From assembly GCA_003695555.1 (NCBI GenBank), contig RFIU01000179.1, forward strand, positions 1-13,456: a stretch of DNA of 13,456 nt, read 5' to 3'. Below, piece by piece: positions 1-6,369 of the stretch (position 1 is its first letter; every line of letters starts with the position of its first letter). The notes beneath the pieces were generated by a model. That model did no database searches and was not told the origin of the DNA. It was given only the letters and a program-made list of their open reading frames with translations. Position numbers and translations under genes: made by a program. The stretch comes from Alphaproteobacteria bacterium (lineage in GTDB: Bacteria; Pseudomonadota; Alphaproteobacteria; Sphingomonadales; Rhodothalassiaceae).

Positions 1-12
1 CGTCGAGAGCGC

Positions 13-231
13 TCAAGCGATGATGTCGGGCAGAAGCTGATTTTCGATCAGACGGATCTGATCGCGCAGGTAAAGCTTCCGCTTCTTCAGTCGTTGCAGG
101 CGCAACTGGTCATAGGCGCTGCTGCCGACCAGCGCCGCGATCGCCGCATCGAGATCGCGGTGCTCCTCCTTCAGCGCCTCGAGCCGCGCCTTCAGAGCGG
201 CCTCGCTCAGGGACCCTCCTCCATCGTGCAT
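13..231 (-). CDS. YdcH-like DUF465 small coiled-coil protein
   Basis: A 72-residue protein of the DUF465/YdcH family, whose molecular role is not established. Nearly the whole chain is predicted helical: a first helix (about residues 9-35), a short turn near GSS at 37-39, then a second helix carrying the family signature LKKRKLYLRDQI at about 48-59. Heptad-like leucines suggest a helical hairpin or coiled coil. The chosen ATG has an AGGA about 12 bases upstream and gives the usual family length. A 29-residue in-frame extension from a GTG further upstream is Cys/Arg-rich, unlike the family, and is rejected. The gene sits downstream of ubiX on the same strand, with 128 bases between them. A second, divergent YdcH-like gene lies on the other side of ubiX. 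Family membership is seen from the signature; any cellular role would be guesswork. Confidence 0.82.
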   Translation of the reverse strand: MHDGGGSLSEAALKARLEALKEEHRDLDAAIAALVGSSAYDQLRLQRLKKRKLYLRDQIRLIENQLLPDIIA

Positions 232-306
232 GGCTCGTGGTATTCCTTGTCGGACGGTGCATCGGCATTTTTTCGGTTGAGACCGACGCTCATTGCATGA
301 AAATAA

Positions 307-335
307 ACCATAGCACATTCTAGCGCCAGCCCCAA
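307..335 (-). promoter_or_regulatory. Possible sigma-70-type promoter for the YdcH-like gene at 13-231
   Basis: Read on the minus strand there is TTGGGG (330-335), a 17-base spacer and TATGGT (307-312). It matches 3 of 6 and 4 of 6 consensus bases, with ideal spacing. It lies in a locally AT-richer stretch between ubiX and the YdcH-like gene and would give a leader of about 70 bases. This is pattern matching only. Confidence 0.3.
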
Positions 336-359
336 TGCGGCAGGCGGGCGGACAGGCCC

Positions 360-965
360 TCAGTCAGGCGACGGTGCCGCTGCCGGCCAGCGGCGCAGCT
401 CGGGGACCTCGATCCCGACAAGAGAAAGCAGCCGTGCCGCCGTCTGGCGGATCAGGTCGTCGAGATCCGCCGGGTGCTGGTAGAAGGCCGGCACCGGCGG
501 TGCGATGATCGCCCCCGTCTCGGTCACCGCGACCATGTTGCGCAGATGCCCCAGATGCAGTGGGCTTTCGCGCACCGCCAGGACGAGCGGCCGGCGCTCC
601 TTCAAGGTCACGTCCGCAGCGCGCGCGAGCAGGGTCGAGGAAAGCCCGTGCGCGATCTCGGCGAGACTGCGCATCGAACAGGGCACGACGATCATGCCGA
701 GAGTCGCGAAACCGCCACTGGCTATCGGCGCACCGATGTCACGATTGGAAGGAACGGCATCGGCAAGCGCACGGAATTCACCGAGCGCATGACGACTTTC
801 CTCGGCGATCGTACGCGCGCCAGCCTCGGAGATCACCAGATGAACGGGAACGCCCTGCGCCCGGGCGATCTCGAGCAGCGCCCATGCGATATCGACACCT
901 GACGCGCCGCTGATACCGACGACCAGCGGTGGCTTTTCCGCCCCGTCATCCTGACGTTCCTCCAT
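360..965 (-). CDS. ubiX: UbiX flavin prenyltransferase
   Basis: Transfers a dimethylallyl group to reduced FMN, making prenylated FMN, the cofactor of UbiD-family decarboxylases (ubiquinone biosynthesis or aromatic acid decarboxylation). The 201-residue length is typical of cytosolic UbiX/Pad1 flavoproteins. Visible motifs are the FMN-binding GISGASG (17-23), VVPCSMRSL (93-101), the prenyl-phosphate pocket segment LKERRPLVLAVRESPLH (121-137) and PPVPAFY (156-162). Arg115, Lys122, Glu133, Tyr162 and Arg178 are spaced as the substrate-binding and catalytic residues known from characterised UbiX proteins, so the enzyme looks intact. The ATG start has GGAAAG 4 bases upstream. A TTG four codons earlier is possible but has no advantage. 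No ubiD is visible in the window. The promoter side carries an AT-rich 20-bp dyad at 991-1010. Confidence 0.95.
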   Translation of the reverse strand: MEERQDDGAEKPPLVVGISGASGVDIAWALLEIARAQGVPVHLVISEAGARTIAEESRHALGEFRALADAVPSNRDIGAPIASGGFATLGMIVVPCSMRSLAEIAHGLSSTLLARAADVTLKERRPLVLAVRESPLHLGHLRNMVAVTETGAIIAPPVPAFYQHPADLDDLIRQTAARLLSLVGIEVPELRRWPAAAPSPD

Positions 966-990
966 GATGCTTTCCAATTCTTTGTCTTTA

Positions 991-1010
991 TTGAAATGAT
1001 ATTATTTCAA
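991..1010. promoter_or_regulatory. 20-bp AT-rich inverted repeat, candidate operator
   Basis: TTGAAAT (991-997) and ATTTCAA (1004-1010) are perfect inverted arms. The central ATAT is itself symmetric, so only one of ten base pairs in the 20-bp dyad is mismatched. It starts 25 bases upstream of the ubiX ATG and lies 114 bases upstream of the divergent YdcH-like start. A further TTGAAA half-site follows at 1012-1017. In such a GC-rich window this AT-rich dyad stands out and has the size of a dimeric repressor site (MarR-type proteins bind dyads of this size). The regulator is unknown. Confidence 0.5.
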
Positions 1011-1051
1011 GTTGAAAATTCATGCCGTTTTGTTGCGGTGCGGCACATTTC

Positions 1052-1076
1052 CTCCCCTGACAGGGGAGTATTTTTG
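1052..1076 (+). terminator. Hairpin plus T-run; attenuator-like or intrinsic terminator
   Basis: CTCCCCTG (1052-1059) and CAGGGGAG (1061-1068) are perfect inverted arms around a single A. As RNA this folds as a 6-bp GC stem with a 5-base loop, followed immediately by TATTTTTG (1069-1076). The shape is that of a rho-independent terminator on the plus strand. No plus-strand gene ends here; instead the YdcH-like gene starts 48 bases further on. It may therefore act in the leader of that gene, or stop stray transcription from the divergent promoter region. It could also simply be a protein-binding dyad. Confidence 0.5.
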
Positions 1077-1124
1077 TGCTTTGATACGAGTCTTCCGTCA
1101 ACCCTCGAGATGAAGGAGACCGGC

Positions 1125-1301
1125 ATGAGCAACAAGGCGCATGTTCAGGCTTTGGTGGAAAAGCACGCCAATCTCGAACAGATCATCGCCCAGGAACTCG
1201 CGCGCCCCTCGCCGGACCAACTCAAGCTGACGGAACTGAAGAAACGCAAGCTCCGAATCAAGGAAGCCATCACCCGTCTTGAGCGCGGCCTCCTGCACTA
1301 G
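1125..1301 (+). CDS. YdcH-like DUF465 small protein (second copy)
   Basis: A 58-residue DUF465/YdcH-family protein of unknown function. It has two helices: about residues 6-26, then, after a PSPDQ turn (29-33), a second helix with the signature LKKRKLRIKEAI at 38-49. The start is well supported: AAGGAG sits 6 bases upstream of the ATG, and the longer reading frame to 996 runs through the hairpin/T-run leader with no family similarity. It is divergent from ubiX and is related to, but clearly different from, the minus-strand copy at 13-231; only the DQL(R/K)L...LKKRKL block is close. Family assignment is solid; a role is not known. Confidence 0.85.
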   Translation: MSNKAHVQALVEKHANLEQIIAQELARPSPDQLKLTELKKRKLRIKEAITRLERGLLH

Positions 1302-1640
1302 GGCAGGCGTGTCGCCCCTCGGGCACCATGCGCCCCTGTCGTGTCGCCTAGCACCGGGGCGAGCGTGTCGTACTTTGCGCGTCTTCAGGCCCGGACATCC
1401 TGCCGTCTGAGCGAGGGCAGGAATGCCGGTTGGTGCGTTGCCTCCAAGACTGTCTCATCCCCCGGCGTTTTCGTCAAATAAGCGGCGCCGGAGGGCTTTT
1501 CCTGCGCCGTCAGAAGGGGAGGGGGCCGAATGGAGGGGCCGAGCAACGAGGGAAGGCGGATGCATGGGCCGAATGAATGATAGGGGCAACAGGTGCGCCA
1601 GCGCATCCTCGTCCGCCCATTCCCCCCACAGGTGCCGGCT
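1302..1640. other. Gene-free stretch with weak hairpin and short repeats
   Basis: No convincing coding sequence was found: the frames here have proline/arginine-rich translations typical of GC-rich shadows and lack good ribosome sites. There is one imperfect stem: CCGGCG at 1462-1467 pairs with CGCCGG at 1486-1491, with extra outer C:G pairs around one A mismatch. It is followed by CTTTT, so a weak plus-strand terminator for the YdcH-like gene is possible although it is about 160 bases downstream. GGGCCGAATG occurs at 1523-1532 and again at 1566-1575, with a related GGGCCGA between them. Nothing else was recognised. Confidence 0.4.
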
Positions 1641-2471
1641 TCAAGATGGCAGCCGGGCCAGAAAGTCGCCGATCATCGCATTCACCTGGGTGGGCGCCGT
1701 CAGCAGATTGAAGTGGCCGGCGCAGACCGTACGCCCCCAATGAACAGGCGCGGCCGTCACGGCGCGGATCGCGGCTTCGCGGTTCTGCGGGCGTGCGCCA
1801 TTGACGAAGAGCAACGGAACACGCACTTCGCCGAGCGCAGCGATTCCTTCCTGCCAGTCAATCAGGCCACGCCAAGCGGACTGCGCGGCGAGCGATGACG
1901 CTTCGGCAAGTCCCGCGGCCATCTCTTCGCGAACGGCGTCGGTCTCCTCTCCCGGCTCGAAGAAGGCGAGCTCAGCAAGCCGCATCTGCGCCCGGGCGAT
2001 GCCTTCGGCCTCGATCACGCGGCTCGTCTTGGCGAGCTGAGCCGTCATCGTCTCGTCGCGGATGATCGGTGCAGCCTCGATCAGGATCGCCGCCGGCACC
2101 CGCTCAGGGCCGGCCATGCGCGCCAGTTCCAGCGCCGCCAGAGCCCCGAGCGAATGGCCGATCACGATCACCCGCCGCAGGAAAAGCGCGCGGACCAGCC
2201 CTTCCAGGGTTTCGGCGAAGAAGGGAACCGTATAGTCGATCTGCGGCCGCCCGCTGGCACCATGGCCGGGCAGATCCACGGCCACCACATGCCGTTCGCG
2301 GGCGAATTCCGCAAGCTGATGACGAAAGATCTGATGCCGGCTCGTCCAGCCATGAATGAACAGCAGGCTGGCCGCTGCACCTTGTGCGCCGGCCGGCTCT
2401 CCCGCCTCGAACAGATTGAGGGGGATGCCGTGAACGCTGATCTCGCGCGTGCGCATGACCGTATCCGGCAT
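1641..2471 (-). CDS. Alpha/beta hydrolase
   Basis: A 276-residue cytosolic alpha/beta-hydrolase-fold enzyme, probably an esterase or lipase-like hydrolase; the substrate is unknown. Visible elements in order are the oxyanion-hole HGW at 40-42, DLPGHG at 66-71 after strand 4, the nucleophile elbow GHSLG at 105-109 (Ser107), a helical cap region around 140-205, and AGHF at 251-254 carrying the probable catalytic His253. At the strand-7 position where the acid usually sits, the sequence reads VNGARPQN (223-230) with no aspartate, so the acid is unclear. The start has AGGAG 4 bases upstream and lies 26 bases after the stop of the phosphotransferase gene, indicating one operon. An upstream GTG (2549) would overlap that gene and is rejected; an ATG five codons downstream is an alternative. 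Confidence 0.88.
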   Translation of the reverse strand: MPDTVMRTREISVHGIPLNLFEAGEPAGAQGAAASLLFIHGWTSRHQIFRHQLAEFARERHVVAVDLPGHGASGRPQIDYTVPFFAETLEGLVRALFLRRVIVIGHSLGALAALELARMAGPERVPAAILIEAAPIIRDETMTAQLAKTSRVIEAEGIARAQMRLAELAFFEPGEETDAVREEMAAGLAEASSLAAQSAWRGLIDWQEGIAALGEVRVPLLFVNGARPQNREAAIRAVTAAPVHWGRTVCAGHFNLLTAPTQVNAMIGDFLARLPS

Positions 2472-2497
2472 GATGCTCCTGCTCTTCTGTGCCGCCG

Positions 2498-3574
2498 TCA
2501 GGCAAGCCGCTCGACCTGCGACCAGGCCAGCTCGGCGAGCGGTTCGCACATAGCTCCCATCTCGGCGGCGCGCGGATTGGCGGCTGTCCCCCGCTTCACC
2601 CGTCCGAGGATGCCGTGCAGAATACCGGCAAGACGGAACATGTTGAAAGCGATGTAAAAATCAAGTTCCTCACGCGGAATCGGCTCGCGACCGACGCGCG
2701 TGCAATAGCGCCGCATGTATTCATCTTCCGAAGGAATGCCGAGTGCCGAGAGATCGGCACCCATCAGGCCGGTGAAGCCGGTCGGCGGCATCCGGTACAT
2801 CATCAGGTGATAGGCGAAATCGGCAAGCGGATGCCCGAGGGTGGACAGCTCCCAGTCGAGCACCGCCACCACACGCGGCTCGTCGGGAGCGAAGATCATG
2901 TTGTCGATGCGGAAATCGCCATGGACGATCGCCGTGTCGTCGCCTTCGGGAATGTTCTCGGGCAGCCACTCGACGAGGCGATCCATCGCCGCAATCCGGC
3001 CGGCTTCCCGGTCATCCAGATACTGGCGCGACCAGCGCGAGATCTGGCGCGCGAAATAGTTGCCCGGCCGGCCATAGTCGCCGAGCCCGACCTCCTGCGG
3101 ATCAAGGCGATGAAGGGCGGCGATGGTCGCATTCATCGCATCGAACAGGGCGGTGCGTTCGGCCTTCTCGACGCCGGGGATTGCCGCTTCCCAGAAGATC
3201 CGTCCTTCGACATGGTCCATGACATAGAACCAGCTGCCGATCACGCTCTCGTCGGTGCACAGCACATAGGGTCGCGCGACCGGCACCGAGCCTTCGGCAT
3301 GAAGTGCCGAGATGACGCGGAATTCGCGATCGACCGCATGGGCGGACTTCAACAGCCTGCCCGGCGGCTTGCGGCGCAGAACGAAACGCCGGCCGGCGGC
3401 ATCGGTGAGCAGGAAGGTCGGGTTCGACTGGCCGCCGCGGAACTGCCGCACGTCGAGCGGGGGACGCAGGCCCTCGATCCGGCTCGCAAGCCAGCGCGCA
3501 AGCCGATCGACATCGAAGGCATGGGCGGGGCGCACCTCCATGGTGCCGGAAAATGCTTCCTGTCGGCTGACCAT
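2498..3574 (-). CDS. APH-type phosphotransferase family protein (ACAD10/11 N-terminal-like)
   Basis: A 358-residue protein with the aminoglycoside-phosphotransferase/choline-kinase fold, of the class often encoded beside acyl-CoA dehydrogenases and resembling the kinase domain of ACAD10/ACAD11. It is not expected to be a resistance enzyme. Seen are a nucleotide loop RGGQSNPTF (46-54), LRRKPPG (66-72), Glu84 in REF, the catalytic loop VHGDFRIDNM (217-226; Asp220, Asn225) and the metal-binding VLDWELSTLGHPLADFAY (238-255; Asp240). The kinase site therefore looks intact. Two adjacent ATGs exist; the second is chosen because AGGA lies 5 bases from it but only 2 from the first. It is the first gene of a two-gene operon with the alpha/beta hydrolase. 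A 14-bp direct repeat lies just upstream. The physiological substrate is inferred only loosely as a hydroxyacyl-type metabolite. Confidence 0.9.
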   Translation of the reverse strand: MVSRQEAFSGTMEVRPAHAFDVDRLARWLASRIEGLRPPLDVRQFRGGQSNPTFLLTDAAGRRFVLRRKPPGRLLKSAHAVDREFRVISALHAEGSVPVARPYVLCTDESVIGSWFYVMDHVEGRIFWEAAIPGVEKAERTALFDAMNATIAALHRLDPQEVGLGDYGRPGNYFARQISRWSRQYLDDREAGRIAAMDRLVEWLPENIPEGDDTAIVHGDFRIDNMIFAPDEPRVVAVLDWELSTLGHPLADFAYHLMMYRMPPTGFTGLMGADLSALGIPSEDEYMRRYCTRVGREPIPREELDFYIAFNMFRLAGILHGILGRVKRGTAANPRAAEMGAMCEPLAELAWSQVERLA

Positions 3575-3595
3575 CATATTCCTCGTTTCAGTCGC

Positions 3596-3624
3596 GCGTT
3601 CGTCAGTATAGCGTTCGTCAGTAT
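3596..3624 (-). repeat. Two direct copies of a 14-bp sequence, 15-bp period, upstream of the phosphotransferase operon
   Basis: On the plus strand GCGTTCGTCAGTAT occurs at 3596-3609 and again exactly at 3611-3624, separated by one base. The nearer copy ends 21 bases from the phosphotransferase ATG, so the pair falls in the leader/promoter region of that operon. The minus-strand reading ATACTGACGAACGC contains TACTGAC, seen in some TetR-type operator half-sites. A tandem regulator-binding site or a recent small duplication are both possible. Confidence 0.55.
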
Positions 3625-3659
3625 TGCGGATCACGAGCTTAGGACGATCCCGATGGCGA

Positions 3660-3689
3660 GGCCACCCCCGAGCGCCGGGAGGGGGTGCC
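3660..3689. repeat. Inverted repeat in the divergent intergenic region
   Basis: GGCCACCCCC (3660-3669) pairs with GGGGGTGCC (3681-3689), nine base pairs with one bulged C and an 11-base loop. It lies midway between the divergent phosphotransferase and patatin-like genes, with no T-run on either side, so terminator function is not supported. Confidence 0.35.
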
Positions 3690-3786
3690 TCTCACCCGTC
3701 GCGAAGCTTTCCTTGTAGTTCGGAACACGCTAGCTAGGGTAACGGGATCATCCCTTCCCCTTCGCATATGCGGAGAAGCCCCGGCC

Positions 3787-6348
3787 ATGACGATGTTCGA
3801 CAGACTGCGCTTCTGGGAAACGGACTCGGCGAAGGACGAAAGCGGGTTTGATGAGGGGCAGCCCGCGCTGGCCCGCGAAGAACGCGAACTGCGGCTCGCT
3901 CTCGTCTGCTACGGCGGAGTTTCGCTTGCCGTCTATATGTATGGGATTTCGCGCGAGGTGGTCGGCCTCGTCCGCGCCTCGCAGCGTCTTCATCGGCATC
4001 GTGATGGCTCTCGCCGCAAGGAGACGGGCGAGGGGACGCGCCCTTCCGAAAGCGAAGAAAAGACAGCGGCAAACGGCGAACAGCCGCGTCCTCTGCTGGA
4101 AAGCGAGCGGATCTATCACGAACTGCTGGCAGCGATCGGTCCGCACATCTGCCTTCGGGTCGTCGTCGATGTCGTGGCGGGGGCGTCGGCCGGCGGCATC
4201 AATGCGATCATGCTGGCGCGCGCCCTTGCCTTCGATCAGCCGCTCGAACGTCATCGCGATTTCTGGCTGCGCGCGGCCGATGTCGAGGAGCTGCTCGACC
4301 CGAGCGCGCGCGCCGGCATCTTCTCCAAGGCCATGCTCTATCCGCTGTTCTGGCTCTATGGCCTGTATTGCCGTTTCCTCCCCCGTCGCAACCAGCGCTT
4401 CGAGCAGGATCCGGAGGTGCTGCGCAAGCTTTCTCTCTTTGTCCGATCGCGATGGTTTCATCCGCCGTTTTCTGGGCGCCACATGTGCATGCTGATGCTT
4501 GATGCGCTCGAACAGCTGCCCGCCGATCCCGGCAAGGAAGAAGAAAGCCTGATCCCGATCGGCCTGCCGCTCGACGTCTTCGTGACCGCCACCGATTTCT
4601 GGGGCCATCCAATGCGCCTCGTCCTCGATGATCCGCATGTCGTCGAGGAGCGCGAGCATCGCCGGGTGTTTCACTTCCGTCATTTGAGACGGCCGAGCGG
4701 ACGATCGGCAAGCGGGCTCGGCAGCGATCATGACCCGGGGCTCGCCTTCGCAGCGCGTGCGACGAGCAGTTTTCCGGGCATCTACCCGCCCGCCCATCTC
4801 GACGAGATGGACGAAACCCTGCGCGCACGCGGTGAGGACTGGCCGGCGCGAGATGCCTTCCTCAAGCAGCAGTTCGATGATCTGCTGTGTGCCGGCCACG
4901 ACCCGCGCGAGGCGGCCTTCATCGACGGCTCGGTCCTGATGAACAAGCCGATCTCGATCGCGCTGAAGGCGATCGAGGATCATGCCGCGCATCGCGAGGT
5001 TGATCGGCGTCTCGTCTATGTCGAACCCAAGCCGGCCTGTGATGATGACGAAGGGTCGCGCGACATTCCCGGTTTCTTCCGCACGATCCGCGCCGCTCTT
5101 GCCGAAATTCCGCGCAAGCAGCCGATCCGCGACGATCTCGAATGGCTGACCACTTTCAATGACCAGTTGCGACTGGTCCAGGAAGTGACGGAAGCCGTCA
5201 AGCCCCGTGTCATCGCGATGGTCGGCGAAGTACTGGGTCTCGGGCCGCGACTTGCCCCGCGCGCCGATCGCGAGCGGCTTGCCGGCTGGCGACGCAAGGC
5301 GCACCAGCGCGCCGCGCGCGAGGCGGACTATGCCTATGACGGCTATGTCCGCCTGAAACTGCGCACGGTGCTCGACGAGCTTGCTCGTCACTTTGTCGTC
5401 ACCCGGCGCTGTGGCCTCGAAAACGAGGAGGAAATCGTCCGCGCACAGGTCGAGGAATGGGCACGGCGTCGCAATCTGCTCGGTCTTGCCGACCCGGTCC
5501 GCGATGCGACCCGCGACGAGGGCGCGGCATGGATCGCCTTTCTGCGCGACTATGATCTCGGCTATCGGATCCGGCGCCTTCGTTTCCTCGTGCGGCGTCT
5601 CAATGAACTTTATGAGGAACCGCTGGGGCGTGAGGATCCGAGCGCGACACGCGCCTGGATCGACCGCGCCAAGTTCCTTCTCTATCAGGCGCTGGAAAGC
5701 CACCTGCTGCTGTTGCCCGCCGCCGGCATGCCGCCGGAAAGCGCGAATGACGAACGGCCGATGGGGCAGTCGCCCGGCGATGCCGCCGGGGAATGGTCTG
5801 ACGCTCGGGTGGCCGAAGCACTCGCCGAGCAGGCGGCCCGCTTCTCGCTTGAGGAACGCGACACCAATCTCGATCGCCTGCTCGCCGAATGTCTGGCTCA
5901 CGCGCCGAGCCGGGCGCTGGCCCGCGAACTGCTGACCGCCTATCTCGGCTTCGCCTATTATGATGTCGTCAGCTATCCGATGATCCAGGGGTTGGCGCAT
6001 GACGAATTGCAGCCGATCAAGGTCGATCGCATCGCCGTGGATGATGCGCCGAGTCTGCACCCGGGCGGGGCCCGCGAAGTGCTGAAGGGCATTGAATTCG
6101 AAACCTTCGCCGCCTTCTTCTCACGCCGATATCGCGAAAACGACTATCTCTGGGGGCGCCTGACGGCGGCCGAGCGGCTGGTCGATATCGTTCTCAGCGC
6201 CGCACCGGAGGCGAGAGCCGCCGGCGGGATCGATATCGGCGACATCAAGAAACGTCTGTTCCGCGCCATTCTTGAAGAAGAGCGGCCGCACCTGCCGAAC
6301 GTCCCGGAGCTGTTCGCCGAGCTGGAACGGCGGATAGAGGAATTGTGA
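3787..6348 (+). CDS. Large patatin-like phospholipase (DUF3376-type)
   Basis: An 853-residue patatin-related protein, predicted to be a serine lipid acyl hydrolase. The patatin domain begins near residue 35. The oxyanion-hole region is YGGVSLAVYMYG (42-53), the nucleophile motif is GASAGG (132-137, Ser134), FPGIYPP sits at 329-335, and the catalytic dyad aspartate is in FIDGSVLMNKP (378-388, Asp380). A charged low-complexity insertion at about 68-105 separates the first strand from the nucleophile block. The C-terminal half is helical and ends with FETFAAFFSRRYRENDYLWG near residue 770, characteristic of the DUF3376 extension in patatin-like proteins. There is no signal peptide or clear membrane segment, so it is cytosolic or peripheral. 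The chosen ATG (a second is two codons later) has GGAG 11 bases upstream. The longer frame from 3685 lacks family similarity. The gene is single, divergent from the phosphotransferase operon and convergent with the FliL-like gene. Confidence 0.9.
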   Translation: MTMFDRLRFWETDSAKDESGFDEGQPALAREERELRLALVCYGGVSLAVYMYGISREVVGLVRASQRLHRHRDGSRRKETGEGTRPSESEEKTAANGEQPRPLLESERIYHELLAAIGPHICLRVVVDVVAGASAGGINAIMLARALAFDQPLERHRDFWLRAADVEELLDPSARAGIFSKAMLYPLFWLYGLYCRFLPRRNQRFEQDPEVLRKLSLFVRSRWFHPPFSGRHMCMLMLDALEQLPADPGKEEESLIPIGLPLDVFVTATDFWGHPMRLVLDDPHVVEEREHRRVFHFRHLRRPSGRSASGLGSDHDPGLAFAARATSSFPGIYPPAHLDEMDETLRARGEDWPARDAFLKQQFDDLLCAGHDPREAAFIDGSVLMNKPISIALKAIEDHAAHREVDRRLVYVEPKPACDDDEGSRDIPGFFRTIRAALAEIPRKQPIRDDLEWLTTFNDQLRLVQEVTEAVKPRVIAMVGEVLGLGPRLAPRADRERLAGWRRKAHQRAAREADYAYDGYVRLKLRTVLDELARHFVVTRRCGLENEEEIVRAQVEEWARRRNLLGLADPVRDATRDEGAAWIAFLRDYDLGYRIRRLRFLVRRLNELYEEPLGREDPSATRAWIDRAKFLLYQALESHLLLLPAAGMPPESANDERPMGQSPGDAAGEWSDARVAEALAEQAARFSLEERDTNLDRLLAECLAHAPSRALARELLTAYLGFAYYDVVSYPMIQGLAHDELQPIKVDRIAVDDAPSLHPGGAREVLKGIEFETFAAFFSRRYRENDYLWGRLTAAERLVDIVLSAAPEARAAGGIDIGDIKKRLFRAILEEERPHLPNVPELFAELERRIEEL

Positions 6349-6369
6349 GGCGTCAACATCAAAGCGGCA

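Noticed and set aside
232..318. N-terminal extension of the YdcH-like protein from an upstream GTG
   Set aside because: The extra 29 residues are Cys/Arg-rich and unlike the family, and would run through the likely promoter and leader.
996..1124. N-terminal extension of the plus-strand YdcH-like protein
   Set aside because: It covers the dyad, hairpin and T-run; the ATG at 1125 has a strong AAGGAG and gives the normal family start.
1459..1500. Definite terminator for the plus-strand YdcH-like gene
   Set aside because: The stem is imperfect, the loop is 18 bases and the T-run is short and about 160 bases downstream; it is kept only as a weak possibility in the intergenic entry.
2498..3574. 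Aminoglycoside resistance gene
   Set aside because: The fold and catalytic motifs are APH-like, but the GGQSNPT and DWELSTLGHPLAD signatures are those of the acyl-CoA-dehydrogenase-associated phosphotransferases, and the context is metabolic.
2489..3718. A 409-codon plus-strand frame opposite the phosphotransferase gene
   Set aside because: It is an antisense shadow rich in Arg, His and Gly; the minus strand encodes the kinase-fold motifs and has the ribosome site.
3713..3741. Promoter for the patatin-like gene (TTGTAG with AGGGTA after 17 bases)
   Set aside because: The -10 match is poor, so it was not listed as a feature.
3685..3786. Longer start for the patatin-like protein
   Set aside because: The extra 34 residues have no similarity to the family and no ribosome site; the ATG at 3787 is preceded by GGAG.
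3748..6060. A 770-codon open frame on the minus strand opposite the patatin-like gene
   Set aside because: It is antisense to a gene with intact patatin motifs; its translation has no recognisable domain, and such long shadows are expected with GC-biased third positions.
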